12,321 bases of DNA from positions 1-12,321 of the forward strand of contig JAGYOB010000244.1 of the NCBI GenBank assembly GCA_018399515.1. The letters run 5' to 3'. Under the pieces are notes generated by a model that worked only from the letters and a program-made list of their open reading frames with translations, searched no databases and was not told the DNA's origin. The stretch is from Candidatus Nanopelagicales bacterium. GTDB lineage: Bacteria > Actinomycetota > Actinomycetes > S36-B12. Positions within the stretch are counted from its first letter, which is position 1. Each line of letters starts with the position of its first letter. Shown piece by piece: positions 1 through 6,240 of this stretch. The position numbers and the translations under genes are program-made.

Positions 1-1784
1 GAATGGAACAAGATCACCAGGGCGATGAAGCCCAAACCGACCACGACGATCAAGAAGATCGGTAACGCGTCGGTGAGCACCTTGGTGAAATCCTGGGTGA
101 TCGCCTGCGTGCCGCCGACGTACAAGGCCGCACCCGTTGCTGCTTCGAGCGCCGGGTTGACCTCATCACGCAACTCATTGAGCAAGTCGGTCGTCTCGGC
201 ATCCTGTGGCGCGCTCTCGGGATAGACAGCGATCGCTTGGATGAGCTGTTGTTCGGGGGCGTCACCGGCTTCGGCTTGCAGTTCGGCGAGCTTACTCAGA
301 ACCGGAAGAGCTTCCACCGACGGTGACGTTCCCGCTACACCCGGTGCAGCGGCAAGCCCTGCCACGATCGTGGCGTAGGCCTGCGGGTCGGTGACCCCCT
401 CCAGATCGGCGACGACGAGGAATGGGCCGTTCGATCCCGGTCCGAAACCTTCGGCGCGCAGGTCGTAGGCGATGCGCGCGTTCGAACCTTCCGGTTTACC
501 CGAATCGTCGGCGAAACCCTGACGCAAACTGAACGCCGGGATCGCCAGGATGACCACGAAGCCCAACGCGAGAACACTGGTCAGCCAGGGCATCTTCTGC
601 AGACCGCGCCCGTAGCGGGCCCAGCCACGGCCTTCGGCCTTGCCTGATCCGGCCTTCTTGCCCCACGGCAACCGAAGCGCAAGCGTCTTCGTGCCCAGCA
701 GACTCAAGACCGCGGGCAGGAACCACACAGCGGAGAGCATCACCATGATCACGGTCACCGACGCCCCGATGGCAAGTCCGGTGAAGAACCCGATACCGAG
801 CACCAGCAGCCCGAGCAGACCGATGATGACGGCGGAGCCGGCGAACACGACCGCGCGCCCGGCTGTCTCCATCGCCTCGAAGGCGGCCTTCTTCGGTTCA
901 TGACCGACCAGGAGGGCTTGGCGATAACGGTTGATGACGAACAGCGCGTAGTCGATTCCGACACCGAGGCCGATCATGGCCGCCAGGGTGGGGGCGAACG
1001 TCGCCACGTCCAAGAAGTTGGCCGCAAAGGTAATGAACGTCAGGCCGCCTACCAAGCCCACCATCGCGGTGACGATCGGCAGGCCAGCGGCAACAATCGA
1101 CCCGAAGGCGATCAGCAAGATGACGATGGCGACGATGATGCCGATGAGTTCACTCGAAGGCGGCTCCTGCCCGGCAAACTCCAGCACCTGACCTTGCACG
1201 CCGATCTCCAACGAAGCACTACGTGCCCCGTCGACGTCAGCGAAGATGCTCTCGGCGTCGGCAGCCGAGACGACGGGGGCACCCTCGGCATCGGTGACCA
1301 ACGTGATGTTCGCATAGGCGACCGTGCCGTCCGGGCTGACCGGCGAGAAGGTCGCCGACAGGGTCTGCAGTTCCTCGGGCGTCAGTGCTTCTGCGGCGGC
1401 GCCGAGGTCGAGCCCACCGGCTCCACAATCGCGGCCGAGCCCGGCCCCGCTGGGATCGAACGGGTTGCTCACGCAGGTGACCGAATCCAACGCTGCGATC
1501 TCCTGCAGCACCGGCAGAACCTCCGCGGCGGTCTCCTCGCTCACTGCCGGTCCACTGGCCGGGGACCACACGACCGTTGCACCACCATCGACACTGCTGG
1601 TGTCGGTGCCACTGGCGGTCAACAGGTCGGTCGCGACCTTGGATTCGGTGTCGGGCAATTCGAAAGCGTCGTTGTAACTGCCCCCGAGGCCCACGCCTAA
1701 GCCGACGAGGACGAGTAGCGTCGCGAACCACGCGATGAGGGCGGCGACGGGACGACGAACCGCCCACGCGGACAAGCCGGGCAT
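1..1784 (-). CDS. MMPL/RND family exporter (3' end outside window)
   Basis: Inner-membrane RND-superfamily permease of the MMPL class. In actinobacteria these move lipids, siderophores or drugs outward using the proton gradient; the substrate here cannot be told. About 594 residues are visible and the C-terminal half runs off the left edge. The order is: TM1 at about residues 12-35; an extracytoplasmic domain at about 36-210 with only two cysteines (C104, C120), possibly a disulfide; then TM2-TM6 at about 211-365. TM4 carries the family motif GVGIDYALF (about 274-282), whose Asp-Tyr pair (D278, Y279) corresponds to the first proton-relay pair of MmpL proteins. A cytoplasmic linker (about 366-398) and TM7 follow, then the second porter domain. 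The ATG is preceded by AGAGGAG four bases away. The gene diverges from a tetR gene, and an operator-like palindrome lies in its promoter, so repression by that TetR is the natural inference. Confidence 0.93.
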   Translation of the reverse strand, partial: MPGLSAWAVRRPVAALIAWFATLLVLVGLGVGLGGSYNDAFELPDTESKVATDLLTASGTDTSSVDGGATVVWSPASGPAVSEETAAEVLPVLQEIAALDSVTCVSNPFDPSGAGLGRDCGAGGLDLGAAAEALTPEELQTLSATFSPVSPDGTVAYANITLVTDAEGAPVVSAADAESIFADVDGARSASLEIGVQGQVLEFAGQEPPSSELIGIIVAIVILLIAFGSIVAAGLPIVTAMVGLVGGLTFITFAANFLDVATFAPTLAAMIGLGVGIDYALFVINRYRQALLVGHEPKKAAFEAMETAGRAVVFAGSAVIIGLLGLLVLGIGFFTGLAIGASVTVIMVMLSAVWFLPAVLSLLGTKTLALRLPWGKKAGSGKAEGRGWARYGRGLQKMPWLTSVLALGFVVILAIPAFSLRQGFADDSGKPEGSNARIAYDLRAEGFGPGSNGPFLVVADLEGVTDPQAYATIVAGLAAAPGVAGTSPSVEALPVLSKLAELQAEAGDAPEQQLIQAIAVYPESAPQDAETTDLLNELRDEVNPALEAATGAALYVGGTQAITQDFTKVLTDALPIFLIVVVGLGFIALVILFH

Positions 1785-1811
1785 GGTGCTCCTCTCAGAC
1801 AACGTCCTGGA

Positions 1812-1840
1812 ACTCTAACAAGGAACGAAAGCGTTCACAA
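1812..1840 (-). promoter_or_regulatory. Predicted promoter of the MMPL exporter gene
   Basis: On the minus strand TTGTGA (1840-1835) and TAGAGT (1817-1812) are separated by exactly 17 bp and match the sigma-70-type -35 (TTG conserved) and -10 (TANNNT) pattern. Transcription would start near 1805, giving a leader of about 20 nt that contains the AGAGGAG ribosome-binding site. Palindrome 1 (1823-1836) fills the spacer, a classical position for a repressor. Confidence 0.6.
1823..1836. promoter_or_regulatory. Operator 1, probable TetR binding site
   Basis: Perfect inverted repeat GAACG-AAAG-CGTTC. It sits between the -35 and -10 of the exporter promoter and shares its architecture, half-sites GAAC and CGTTC included, with a second copy whose centre is 32 bp away, about three helical turns. 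Binding by the adjacent TetR is inferred from position and symmetry. Confidence 0.65.
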
Positions 1841-1854
1841 ATTACTAGTCCAGG

Positions 1855-1868
1855 GAACATAAACGTTC
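1855..1868. promoter_or_regulatory. Operator 2, probable TetR binding site
   Basis: Inverted repeat GAACA-TAAA-CGTTC, with one mismatched pair (A opposite C) relative to full symmetry. It covers the -35 region of the tetR promoter, ten bases upstream of that promoter's -10. The shared pattern of the two copies is GGAAC(G/A)-N4-CGTTCA, allowing for the outer bases. It would allow autorepression of tetR. Confidence 0.65.
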
Positions 1869-1877
1869 ATAGTGCCG

Positions 1878-1890
1878 TAATCTTTGGTCA
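1878..1890 (+). promoter_or_regulatory. Leaderless-type -10 of the tetR gene
   Basis: TAATCT (1878-1883) is followed by six bases and then the A of the ATG at 1890. This is the spacing at which actinobacterial leaderless transcripts start at the A of the start codon. No Shine-Dalgarno sequence precedes the ATG, which fits. No good -35 is visible; the expected place overlaps operator 2. Confidence 0.55.
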
Positions 1891-2492
1891 TGACCACGTC
1901 CGCGGTGCCGTGTCGGCAGCGGCGCACCGGCGAGGAACTCATCTCCGCGGTCCACGAGGCAACCCTGGCTGAGATCGCCGATCGTGGCTTGCGCGGAGCG
2001 TCCATGGACGCCATCGCGCGACGCGCCGGCACCGGTAAGGCGGCGCTGTACCGTCGCTGGGCCAATGTGCGCGAACTCGGCCTCGATGTCTTCTTGACCA
2101 CGATGGCCCAAGCGGTCCCGGAGTCCTATCCCGACACCGGGACACTGCGCGGGGATCTGCTGGGATCTATGACCGCCTTCGCCGAGATCCTGCGCGGGTC
2201 GATGAGCACGGTGGTGCGGGAGTTGATCAGCGAATCGGCACACGATCCGGCCCTGGTGCGCGAATTTCGCACCCGGATGGCCGAGCCCATGGAAGCGGAA
2301 TTGGTGGGTGTGTTGCAGCGCGCTATGGCCCGCGGTGAGATTCCCGCTCAGCCCATCGATCCGTTCATCTTCGAGATTCCCGATGCCATCGTGATGCACC
2401 GACTACTCATCTACGGTGAAGTCCCCGATGACGACACCTGCGCCCAACTCATCGATCGCATCATCGTGCCGCTGCTCCAGCGCACCGGATAG
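1890..2492 (+). CDS. TetR/AcrR family transcriptional regulator
   Basis: A 200-residue one-domain-pair repressor, normal length for the family. The N-terminal helix-turn-helix lies at about residues 15-62, with the typical run ASMDAIARRAGTGKAALYRRW (about 37-57), in which helix 3 is GTGKAALYRRW. The remaining 140 residues look like the TetR_C_11-type ligand-binding domain, with the stretch VRELISESAHDP and then REFRTRM. I chose the ATG at 1890 over the TTG at 1884 because a -10 hexamer sits exactly six bases upstream and no ribosome-binding site is present. It is divergent from the MMPL exporter and most likely represses both that gene and itself through the two palindromes. The inducer is unknown. 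Its last 90 bp overlap recX on the other strand. Confidence 0.92.
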   Translation: MTTSAVPCRQRRTGEELISAVHEATLAEIADRGLRGASMDAIARRAGTGKAALYRRWANVRELGLDVFLTTMAQAVPESYPDTGTLRGDLLGSMTAFAEILRGSMSTVVRELISESAHDPALVREFRTRMAEPMEAELVGVLQRAMARGEIPAQPIDPFIFEIPDAIVMHRLLIYGEVPDDDTCAQLIDRIIVPLLQRTG

Positions 2493-2993
2493 GGCCTCGC
2501 GAGCGACAGCGAAGCACAGACGGGCCGGATAACCCTTGCGGGCTAACTGTCCGGCGAGACGCTGAACGGCTTTGCGGGGGTCTTCCCCAGCCTTGATGCG
2601 TGCCTTGCGGCGGGCGAACTCTCGAGCACGGACCCACTCATCATCGTCATCGATGGCCTCAACCGCATCATCGATGATCTCGGGATCGACCCCCCGCCGC
2701 CGCAGTTCCTGACGCAGAACCGAACGCGCGAGGGCCTTGCCACGATGTCGCGATTCCACCCACAGGCTGGCGAAGGCGGCATCATCGATCAGGCCGACTT
2801 CGGTGAACCGGTCCAGAACCCGGTCGCCCACCTCGACCGGTACCCCCCGAGCAGCCAGTGTCTGGGCCAACTCGGCGCGAGTGCGCGGCGCGGACTCAAG
2901 CCGGCGCAACACGATGGTGCGAGCGACCTGCTCGGGGTCCGCGTCAGGGCCGAGATCAGCCAGCGAGCCCGGCGTCGGTTGAGCGTGATCCAT
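2403..2993 (-). CDS. recX: RecX, regulator of RecA
   Basis: Cytoplasmic modulator that binds RecA filaments and restrains their ATPase and strand exchange. The 196-residue protein shows tandem three-helix repeats of the RecX fold: an N-terminal helix with RTIVLRRLESAPRTRAEL (about 26-43), LIDDAAFASLWVESR (about 72-86), and then LRQELRRRGVDPEIIDDAVE. The usual family end is near LARKGYPARLCFAVAREALS. About 26 further residues follow and form a tail not typical of the family; that tail is the part that overlaps tetR. The ATG lies six bases after the recA stop, and AAGG overlaps that stop codon, so the gene is probably translated from the recA message and shares its DNA-damage control. Confidence 0.93.
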   Translation of the reverse strand: MDHAQPTPGSLADLGPDADPEQVARTIVLRRLESAPRTRAELAQTLAARGVPVEVGDRVLDRFTEVGLIDDAAFASLWVESRHRGKALARSVLRQELRRRGVDPEIIDDAVEAIDDDDEWVRAREFARRKARIKAGEDPRKAVQRLAGQLARKGYPARLCFAVAREALSGALEQRHDDAIDELGAGVVIGDFTVDE

Positions 2994-2999
2994 GAAACC

Positions 3000-4097
3000 T
3001 TAGTCCAGCGGAACGACGTCGATCGGTGCATCGATGTCGATGCCGGCGCCACCGCCGGCCTCCGCCTCGACACTGGGATCGATGCCCATGTGCTCACGGA
3101 TGCGCTTCTCGATCTCGCCGGCGAGGTCGGGGTTATCGCGAAGGAACGCGCGCGCATTCTCTTTACCCTGGCCGAGCTGATCGCCTTCGTAGGTGTACCA
3201 GGCACCGGACTTCTTCACGATCCCGGCGTCGACTCCCAGGTCGATCAGGCTGCCTTCACGGGAGATGCCCTCGCCGTAGAGTATGTCGAATTCGGCCTGC
3301 TTGAACGGTGGTGCCATCTTGTTCTTCACCACCTTGATCCGGGTGCGGTTCCCCACCGCCTCGGTGCCGCCTTTGAGGGTCTCGATCCGGCGCACGTCCA
3401 GGCGCACCGAGGCGTAGAACTTCAACGCCTTGCCACCGGTCGTGGTCTCCGGTGAGCCGAACATGACACCGATTTTCTCGCGCAGCTGATTAATGAAGAT
3501 CGCCGTCGTGCCCGTCTGGCTGAGAGCGCCGGCCATCTTGCGCAGCGCCTGGCTCATCAAGCGCGCCTGCAGACCGACGTGGCTATCGCCCATCTCGCCT
3601 TCGATCTCTGCACGCGGGACCAGCGCGGCAACGGAGTCGATGACGATGAGGTCGATCGCCCCGGAGCGCACCAGGGTGTCGGCGATCTCCAGAGCCTGCT
3701 CCCCGGTGTCGGGCTGGGACACATACAGGCTGTCCAGATCGACGCCCAGGCGCGAGGCGTAGGTGGGGTCGAGGGCATGTTCGGCATCGATCATCGCCGC
3801 GATGCCACCTGCCGCCTGGACGTTGGCGATGGCGTGCAGCGCGACGGTCGTCTTACCGGAGGCCTCGGGGCCGTAGACCTCCACGATGCGCCCGCGGGGC
3901 AAGCCCCCGATACCGAGGGCCACGTCCAAGGCGATGGATCCGGTCGGGATGACATCGACCGGGGGCCGGCCCTCCTCGCCCAGTCGCATGACCGAGCCTT
4001 TGCCGAACTGTCGCTCGATGTGGGCGAGAGCGGCATCGAGAGCTTTTTCGCGGTCAGTACCGCTTGTCGACGGGGTGGAGTTCTTCGACGAGGCCAT
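3000..4097 (-). CDS. recA: RecA recombinase
   Basis: ATP-dependent strand-exchange protein and co-protease for LexA self-cleavage, active on single-stranded DNA in the cytoplasm. It is 365 residues long, the normal length, with no intein. Walker A is GPEASGKT (76-83) and Walker B is DLIVIDS (149-155). L1 loop residues EGEMGDSHVG are at about 166-175, and the L2 region begins FINQLREKIGVMFG (201-214). The C-terminal tail is acidic and glycine-rich, ending in a run of Asp and Glu residues that probably tempers DNA binding. The ATG is preceded by AAGGAG (4110-4105) at seven bases. The gene lies downstream of an MFS gene and upstream of recX. Two damage-response elements, a PafBC-type promoter and a LexA box, are visible upstream. 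The leader also holds a small inverted repeat, CCTGA-N5-TCAGG (4122-4136). Confidence 0.98.
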   Translation of the reverse strand: MASSKNSTPSTSGTDREKALDAALAHIERQFGKGSVMRLGEEGRPPVDVIPTGSIALDVALGIGGLPRGRIVEVYGPEASGKTTVALHAIANVQAAGGIAAMIDAEHALDPTYASRLGVDLDSLYVSQPDTGEQALEIADTLVRSGAIDLIVIDSVAALVPRAEIEGEMGDSHVGLQARLMSQALRKMAGALSQTGTTAIFINQLREKIGVMFGSPETTTGGKALKFYASVRLDVRRIETLKGGTEAVGNRTRIKVVKNKMAPPFKQAEFDILYGEGISREGSLIDLGVDAGIVKKSGAWYTYEGDQLGQGKENARAFLRDNPDLAGEIEKRIREHMGIDPSVEAEAGGGAGIDIDAPIDVVPLD

Positions 4098-4174
4098 GGT
4101 GGGGCTCCTTCACTGTGCGGTCCTGATGCGGTCAGGTGCGGGGACGGGCGAGGCGGATTCCTCGATGGGCCGTG

Positions 4175-4197
4175 ACGCTAGGCGAACGGTCTGACAT
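4175..4197 (-). promoter_or_regulatory. PafBC-type (RecA-NDp) damage promoter of recA
   Basis: On the minus strand ATGTCAGAC (4197-4189), an eight-base spacer and TAGCGT (4180-4175) match the actinobacterial LexA-independent recA promoter motif, which I recall as TTGTCRGTG-N8-TAGNNT. The 9-8-6 spacing is exact, TGTCAG is retained and the -10 fits TAGNNT. In mycobacteria this promoter class is driven by the PafBC activator. Transcription would start near 4168, about 70 nt before the recA ATG. Confidence 0.7.
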
Positions 4198-4246
4198 CAC
4201 TCCGCCAGAACGACCTGCCCTGGGGAGCCCCTCGTCCACGATCCCC

Positions 4247-4270
4247 AGGCTAGAGCGAACGGGTGTTCGA
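4247..4270 (-). promoter_or_regulatory. LexA (SOS) box and adjacent -10 upstream of recA
   Basis: Positions 4256-4269 hold CGAAC-N4-GTTCG, a perfect core of the actinobacterial SOS box (tCGAAC-N4-GTTCGa), flanked by T on one side on the minus strand. TAGCCT (4252-4247) lies directly downstream on the minus strand and would serve as the -10 of a LexA-blocked second recA promoter; no clear -35 is seen. The box is about 158 bp upstream of the recA ATG and lies inside the last codons of the MFS gene. Confidence 0.72.
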
Positions 4271-5527
4271 TCGGTGGCGACACGCCGGAATCAGCAGGGC
4301 CAGGGCGATGACGGGCACGATCGACACCAGGCTCAGTACCGCGTAGGAACTCAGCCAGACGATGAGCCCGGCGAGTGCTCCCCCGAGCGCGCCGGCCGCA
4401 TTCATCACCAGATCGGACAAACCCTGGACGCTGGGGCGCTCCTGCGCGGCGATGCCATCGACGAGGAGCGTCGAACCGGCGATCAGGGTGCACGACCAGC
4501 CGAGCCCGAGCAGGAACAGACCGATCCCCAGGGTGAGAATGTCATCGCCGGCTGAGACGGCCGCGAGGACGCAGGACACGATGAGGATCGCGATGCCAGC
4601 CCAGATCACCGGGATGCGCCCGATCCGGTCGACCGCCCAGCCCACGAGGGGCGACAGCGCGTACATCCCAGCGACGTGAACGCTGATGACCAGTCCGATC
4701 AACTGCAAGGTCACATCCACGTGGGCCATGTGGATCGGCGTCATCACCATGACGGCGACCATGACGACATGCCCGATCGCAATGGTCGCGATTCCGAGGA
4801 TCGCCCATGGGTTGCCGCGGATGTGTGCGATTCCGTCGCGCAGGCGAGGATGGGCGATCTCCGACGCAGCCACCGGGTCCTTCGCTGCGCGCGCCGCCCG
4901 AGCGAGCAGATAGGGATCCGGGCGCATGAACACCCCGAGCACCAGTGCCGCACCAGCAAGAGCGATGAAACCGACGACATACGGTCCAGCAAGCTGGGGA
5001 AGACCGATCGCCACGCTGAGATTGCCGGAGACCTCCAGCAGATTCGGTCCGGCGACCGCGCCGATCGTTCCGGCCCACACCACGATCGACAGGGATCGGC
5101 CCCGAGTTTCTTCGGTCGCCAGGTCGGTCGCGGCATACCGGGCCTGCAGTCCTGCTGCCGTCGCAACACCGACGAGCAGGGTTCCCGCATAGACCAGCAC
5201 AATCGACCACCACAGGGCGCCGGCGATCACGATCAGCGAGCCGACCGCCCCCAGTCCGTAGCCGGCTGCCAGGGACACCCGCCGACCCTTGCTCAACGCC
5301 AGTCGCGCCAGGGGCAAGGCCATGATCGCCGCGCCGAGAACCCCGAAGGTCTGCGCCAGACCAGCCGCACCGTCACTGCCCGACACACCGGCGGCGATCA
5401 AGGCACCGGCGGCCACCGACCCCGCAACAGCGAGACTGCCCAGAACCTGCCCGGCCGACAGAACCGACACCGAGCGGCGCTGGAAACGCTCGAGGCTGGC
5501 CGGGCTCAACTCCAGCGAGGCGGTCAC
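4250..5527 (-). CDS. MFS transporter, drug-efflux-like, substrate unknown
   Basis: Polytopic inner-membrane protein of the major facilitator superfamily. From the GTG at 5527 it has 425 residues, right for a 12-helix carrier. The hydrophobic segments alternate with the usual cytoplasmic loops. The first half carries LALSKGRRVSL in the loop 2-3 position, and the second half has the matching SPLVGWAVDRIGRIPV, an MFS motif A-like D-R-x-G-R. An H-M pair lies in MTPIHMAH, and a GALGGALAG helix is near the end. Longer starts exist back to 5662, but they run through the DUF3046 gene and give no membrane helix, so I start at the GTG ten bases after the DUF3046 stop; no clear ribosome-binding site is present, which suggests coupling. 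It lies between DUF3046 and recA, where these two are normally close together, and its final codons contain the recA SOS box. Confidence 0.85.
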   Translation of the reverse strand: MTASLELSPASLERFQRRSVSVLSAGQVLGSLAVAGSVAAGALIAAGVSGSDGAAGLAQTFGVLGAAIMALPLARLALSKGRRVSLAAGYGLGAVGSLIVIAGALWWSIVLVYAGTLLVGVATAAGLQARYAATDLATEETRGRSLSIVVWAGTIGAVAGPNLLEVSGNLSVAIGLPQLAGPYVVGFIALAGAALVLGVFMRPDPYLLARAARAAKDPVAASEIAHPRLRDGIAHIRGNPWAILGIATIAIGHVVMVAVMVMTPIHMAHVDVTLQLIGLVISVHVAGMYALSPLVGWAVDRIGRIPVIWAGIAILIVSCVLAAVSAGDDILTLGIGLFLLGLGWSCTLIAGSTLLVDGIAAQERPSVQGLSDLVMNAAGALGGALAGLIVWLSSYAVLSLVSIVPVIALALLIPACRHRSNTRSL

Positions 5528-5537
5528 GGCCGCGACG

Positions 5538-5732
5538 CTATCGCAACCAGCCGGGGACGTCGGCCACGTCGCACACCGCGCGCCAGATGACACCGGTGTC
5601 GACACCCGCCTCGATGGCCTGCACGACCGTTCGAGACCCCAGCGGGCCCAGGACGTAGTCATTCGCCCACGATGCGGCGTAGTCAGGTCCGAAAACCGCG
5701 ACCATCCGCTCCCAGAAGTCCGTGAGTCTCAT
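5538..5732 (-). CDS. DUF3046 family small protein
   Basis: A 64-residue protein found almost only in actinobacteria, typically just upstream of recA; its function is unknown to me. It begins MRLTDFWERM, the family's signature start, followed by FGPDYAASWANDYVLGPLG and ending RAVCDVADVPGWLR, which matches the family throughout its length. I chose the ATG at 5732 rather than the GTG at 5777 because the family begins at MRL. No strong ribosome-binding site is seen upstream. It is followed after ten bases by the MFS gene, so the two are likely cotranscribed. The 115 bp upstream (5733-5847), between it and the divergent lhr remnant, shows no convincing promoter. Confidence 0.88.
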   Translation of the reverse strand: MRLTDFWERMVAVFGPDYAASWANDYVLGPLGSRTVVQAIEAGVDTGVIWRAVCDVADVPGWLR

Positions 5733-5847
5733 CGTGGGCATCGATGTCCAGTCAAGCACATCAGCGAAGCCCACCAACGCGATGATGCTTGATCACCCGA
5801 CCGTTGGCGACACCCCGCCAGGGCCACTGCGGACCAGCAGTTTCGCC

Positions 5848-6240
5848 GACGCCGATCCCGCGAACCCCTATGGCGCAAGTATCCCGTGGCCTGTTCGATC
5901 GGATGAGGGACGACCTACCCGGGGTGCCGGTGCCGTGGTCGTGCTCGTCGATTGTGCGCCGGTGATGTGGCTGGATCGTGGCCTCGCTTCCCTGCTCACC
6001 TGGCCCGCCACAGCCGAGCAGATATCCCTTGCGATCGACAGCCTGGTCGATGCAGCACCAAGATTCGACACCCGCATCGCTGTGCAGCGCATCGACGGCC
6101 GATCGGTTCGCGAGCTCCCCCACGACCAAGGAATCATCGCTTTGCTCCAAGACCGTGGATTCTCGATCACCCCTAAGGCGATAACCCTGCGCACACCCCC
6201 TCGGCCACAGTCCCCTGCTCCAGCCCATGCCCGAGGGTGA
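5848..6240 (+). pseudogene. lhr: 3' remnant of lhr helicase gene
   Basis: An open frame on the plus strand encodes about 130 residues that resemble only the extreme C terminus of the actinobacterial Lhr helicase, a protein of about 1,500 residues. The Lhr-like landmarks, recognised from memory of the family, are DADPANPYGASIPWP (about 5848-5892), GAVVVLVD followed by a V-x-W-L-D-R strand and LLTWP, then VQRIDGRSVREL and the closing LLQDRGFSITPKAITLR. The helicase motor (Walker A, DEAD box, WYL-like and winged-helix parts) is absent, and upstream sequence back to 5722 no longer looks like Lhr. The frame runs 14 bases into nei2, as intact lhr-nei pairs often overlap. No start codon with a ribosome-binding site is evident; a small translated protein (for example from ATG 5782) cannot be excluded. 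Confidence 0.72.

Noticed and set aside
480..488. GTTCGAAC palindrome inside the MMPL gene as an SOS site
   Set aside because: The half-sites touch with no four-base spacer, and it is deep inside a coding region.
900..1700. Long plus-strand open frame (266 codons) opposite the MMPL gene
   Set aside because: Composition is Arg/Gly/Gln-rich with no recognisable domain, and the minus-strand frame is a clear exporter; this is a GC-rich shadow frame.
1823..1868. The tetR-mmpL palindromes as LexA boxes
   Set aside because: They have GAAC-N6-GTTC spacing, not the GAAC-N4-GTTC of the actinobacterial SOS box found at 4256-4269.
3000..4097. Intein in recA, as in some mycobacteria
   Set aside because: The frame is a continuous 365-residue RecA with no insertion.
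4676..5590. Plus-strand open frame of 304 codons opposite the MFS gene
   Set aside because: Low-complexity His/Arg/Gln/Asp-rich translation with no domain, opposite a well-supported membrane protein.
5528..5662. Longer N terminus for the MFS transporter, starting at 5662
   Set aside because: The extra 45 residues are Arg/Ser/Cys-rich shadow sequence of DUF3046 in another frame and contain no membrane segment.
5722..5847. Upstream part of the lhr-remnant frame as real coding sequence
   Set aside because: It overlaps the DUF3046 start on the other strand and does not resemble Lhr; only the part from about 5848 is supported.
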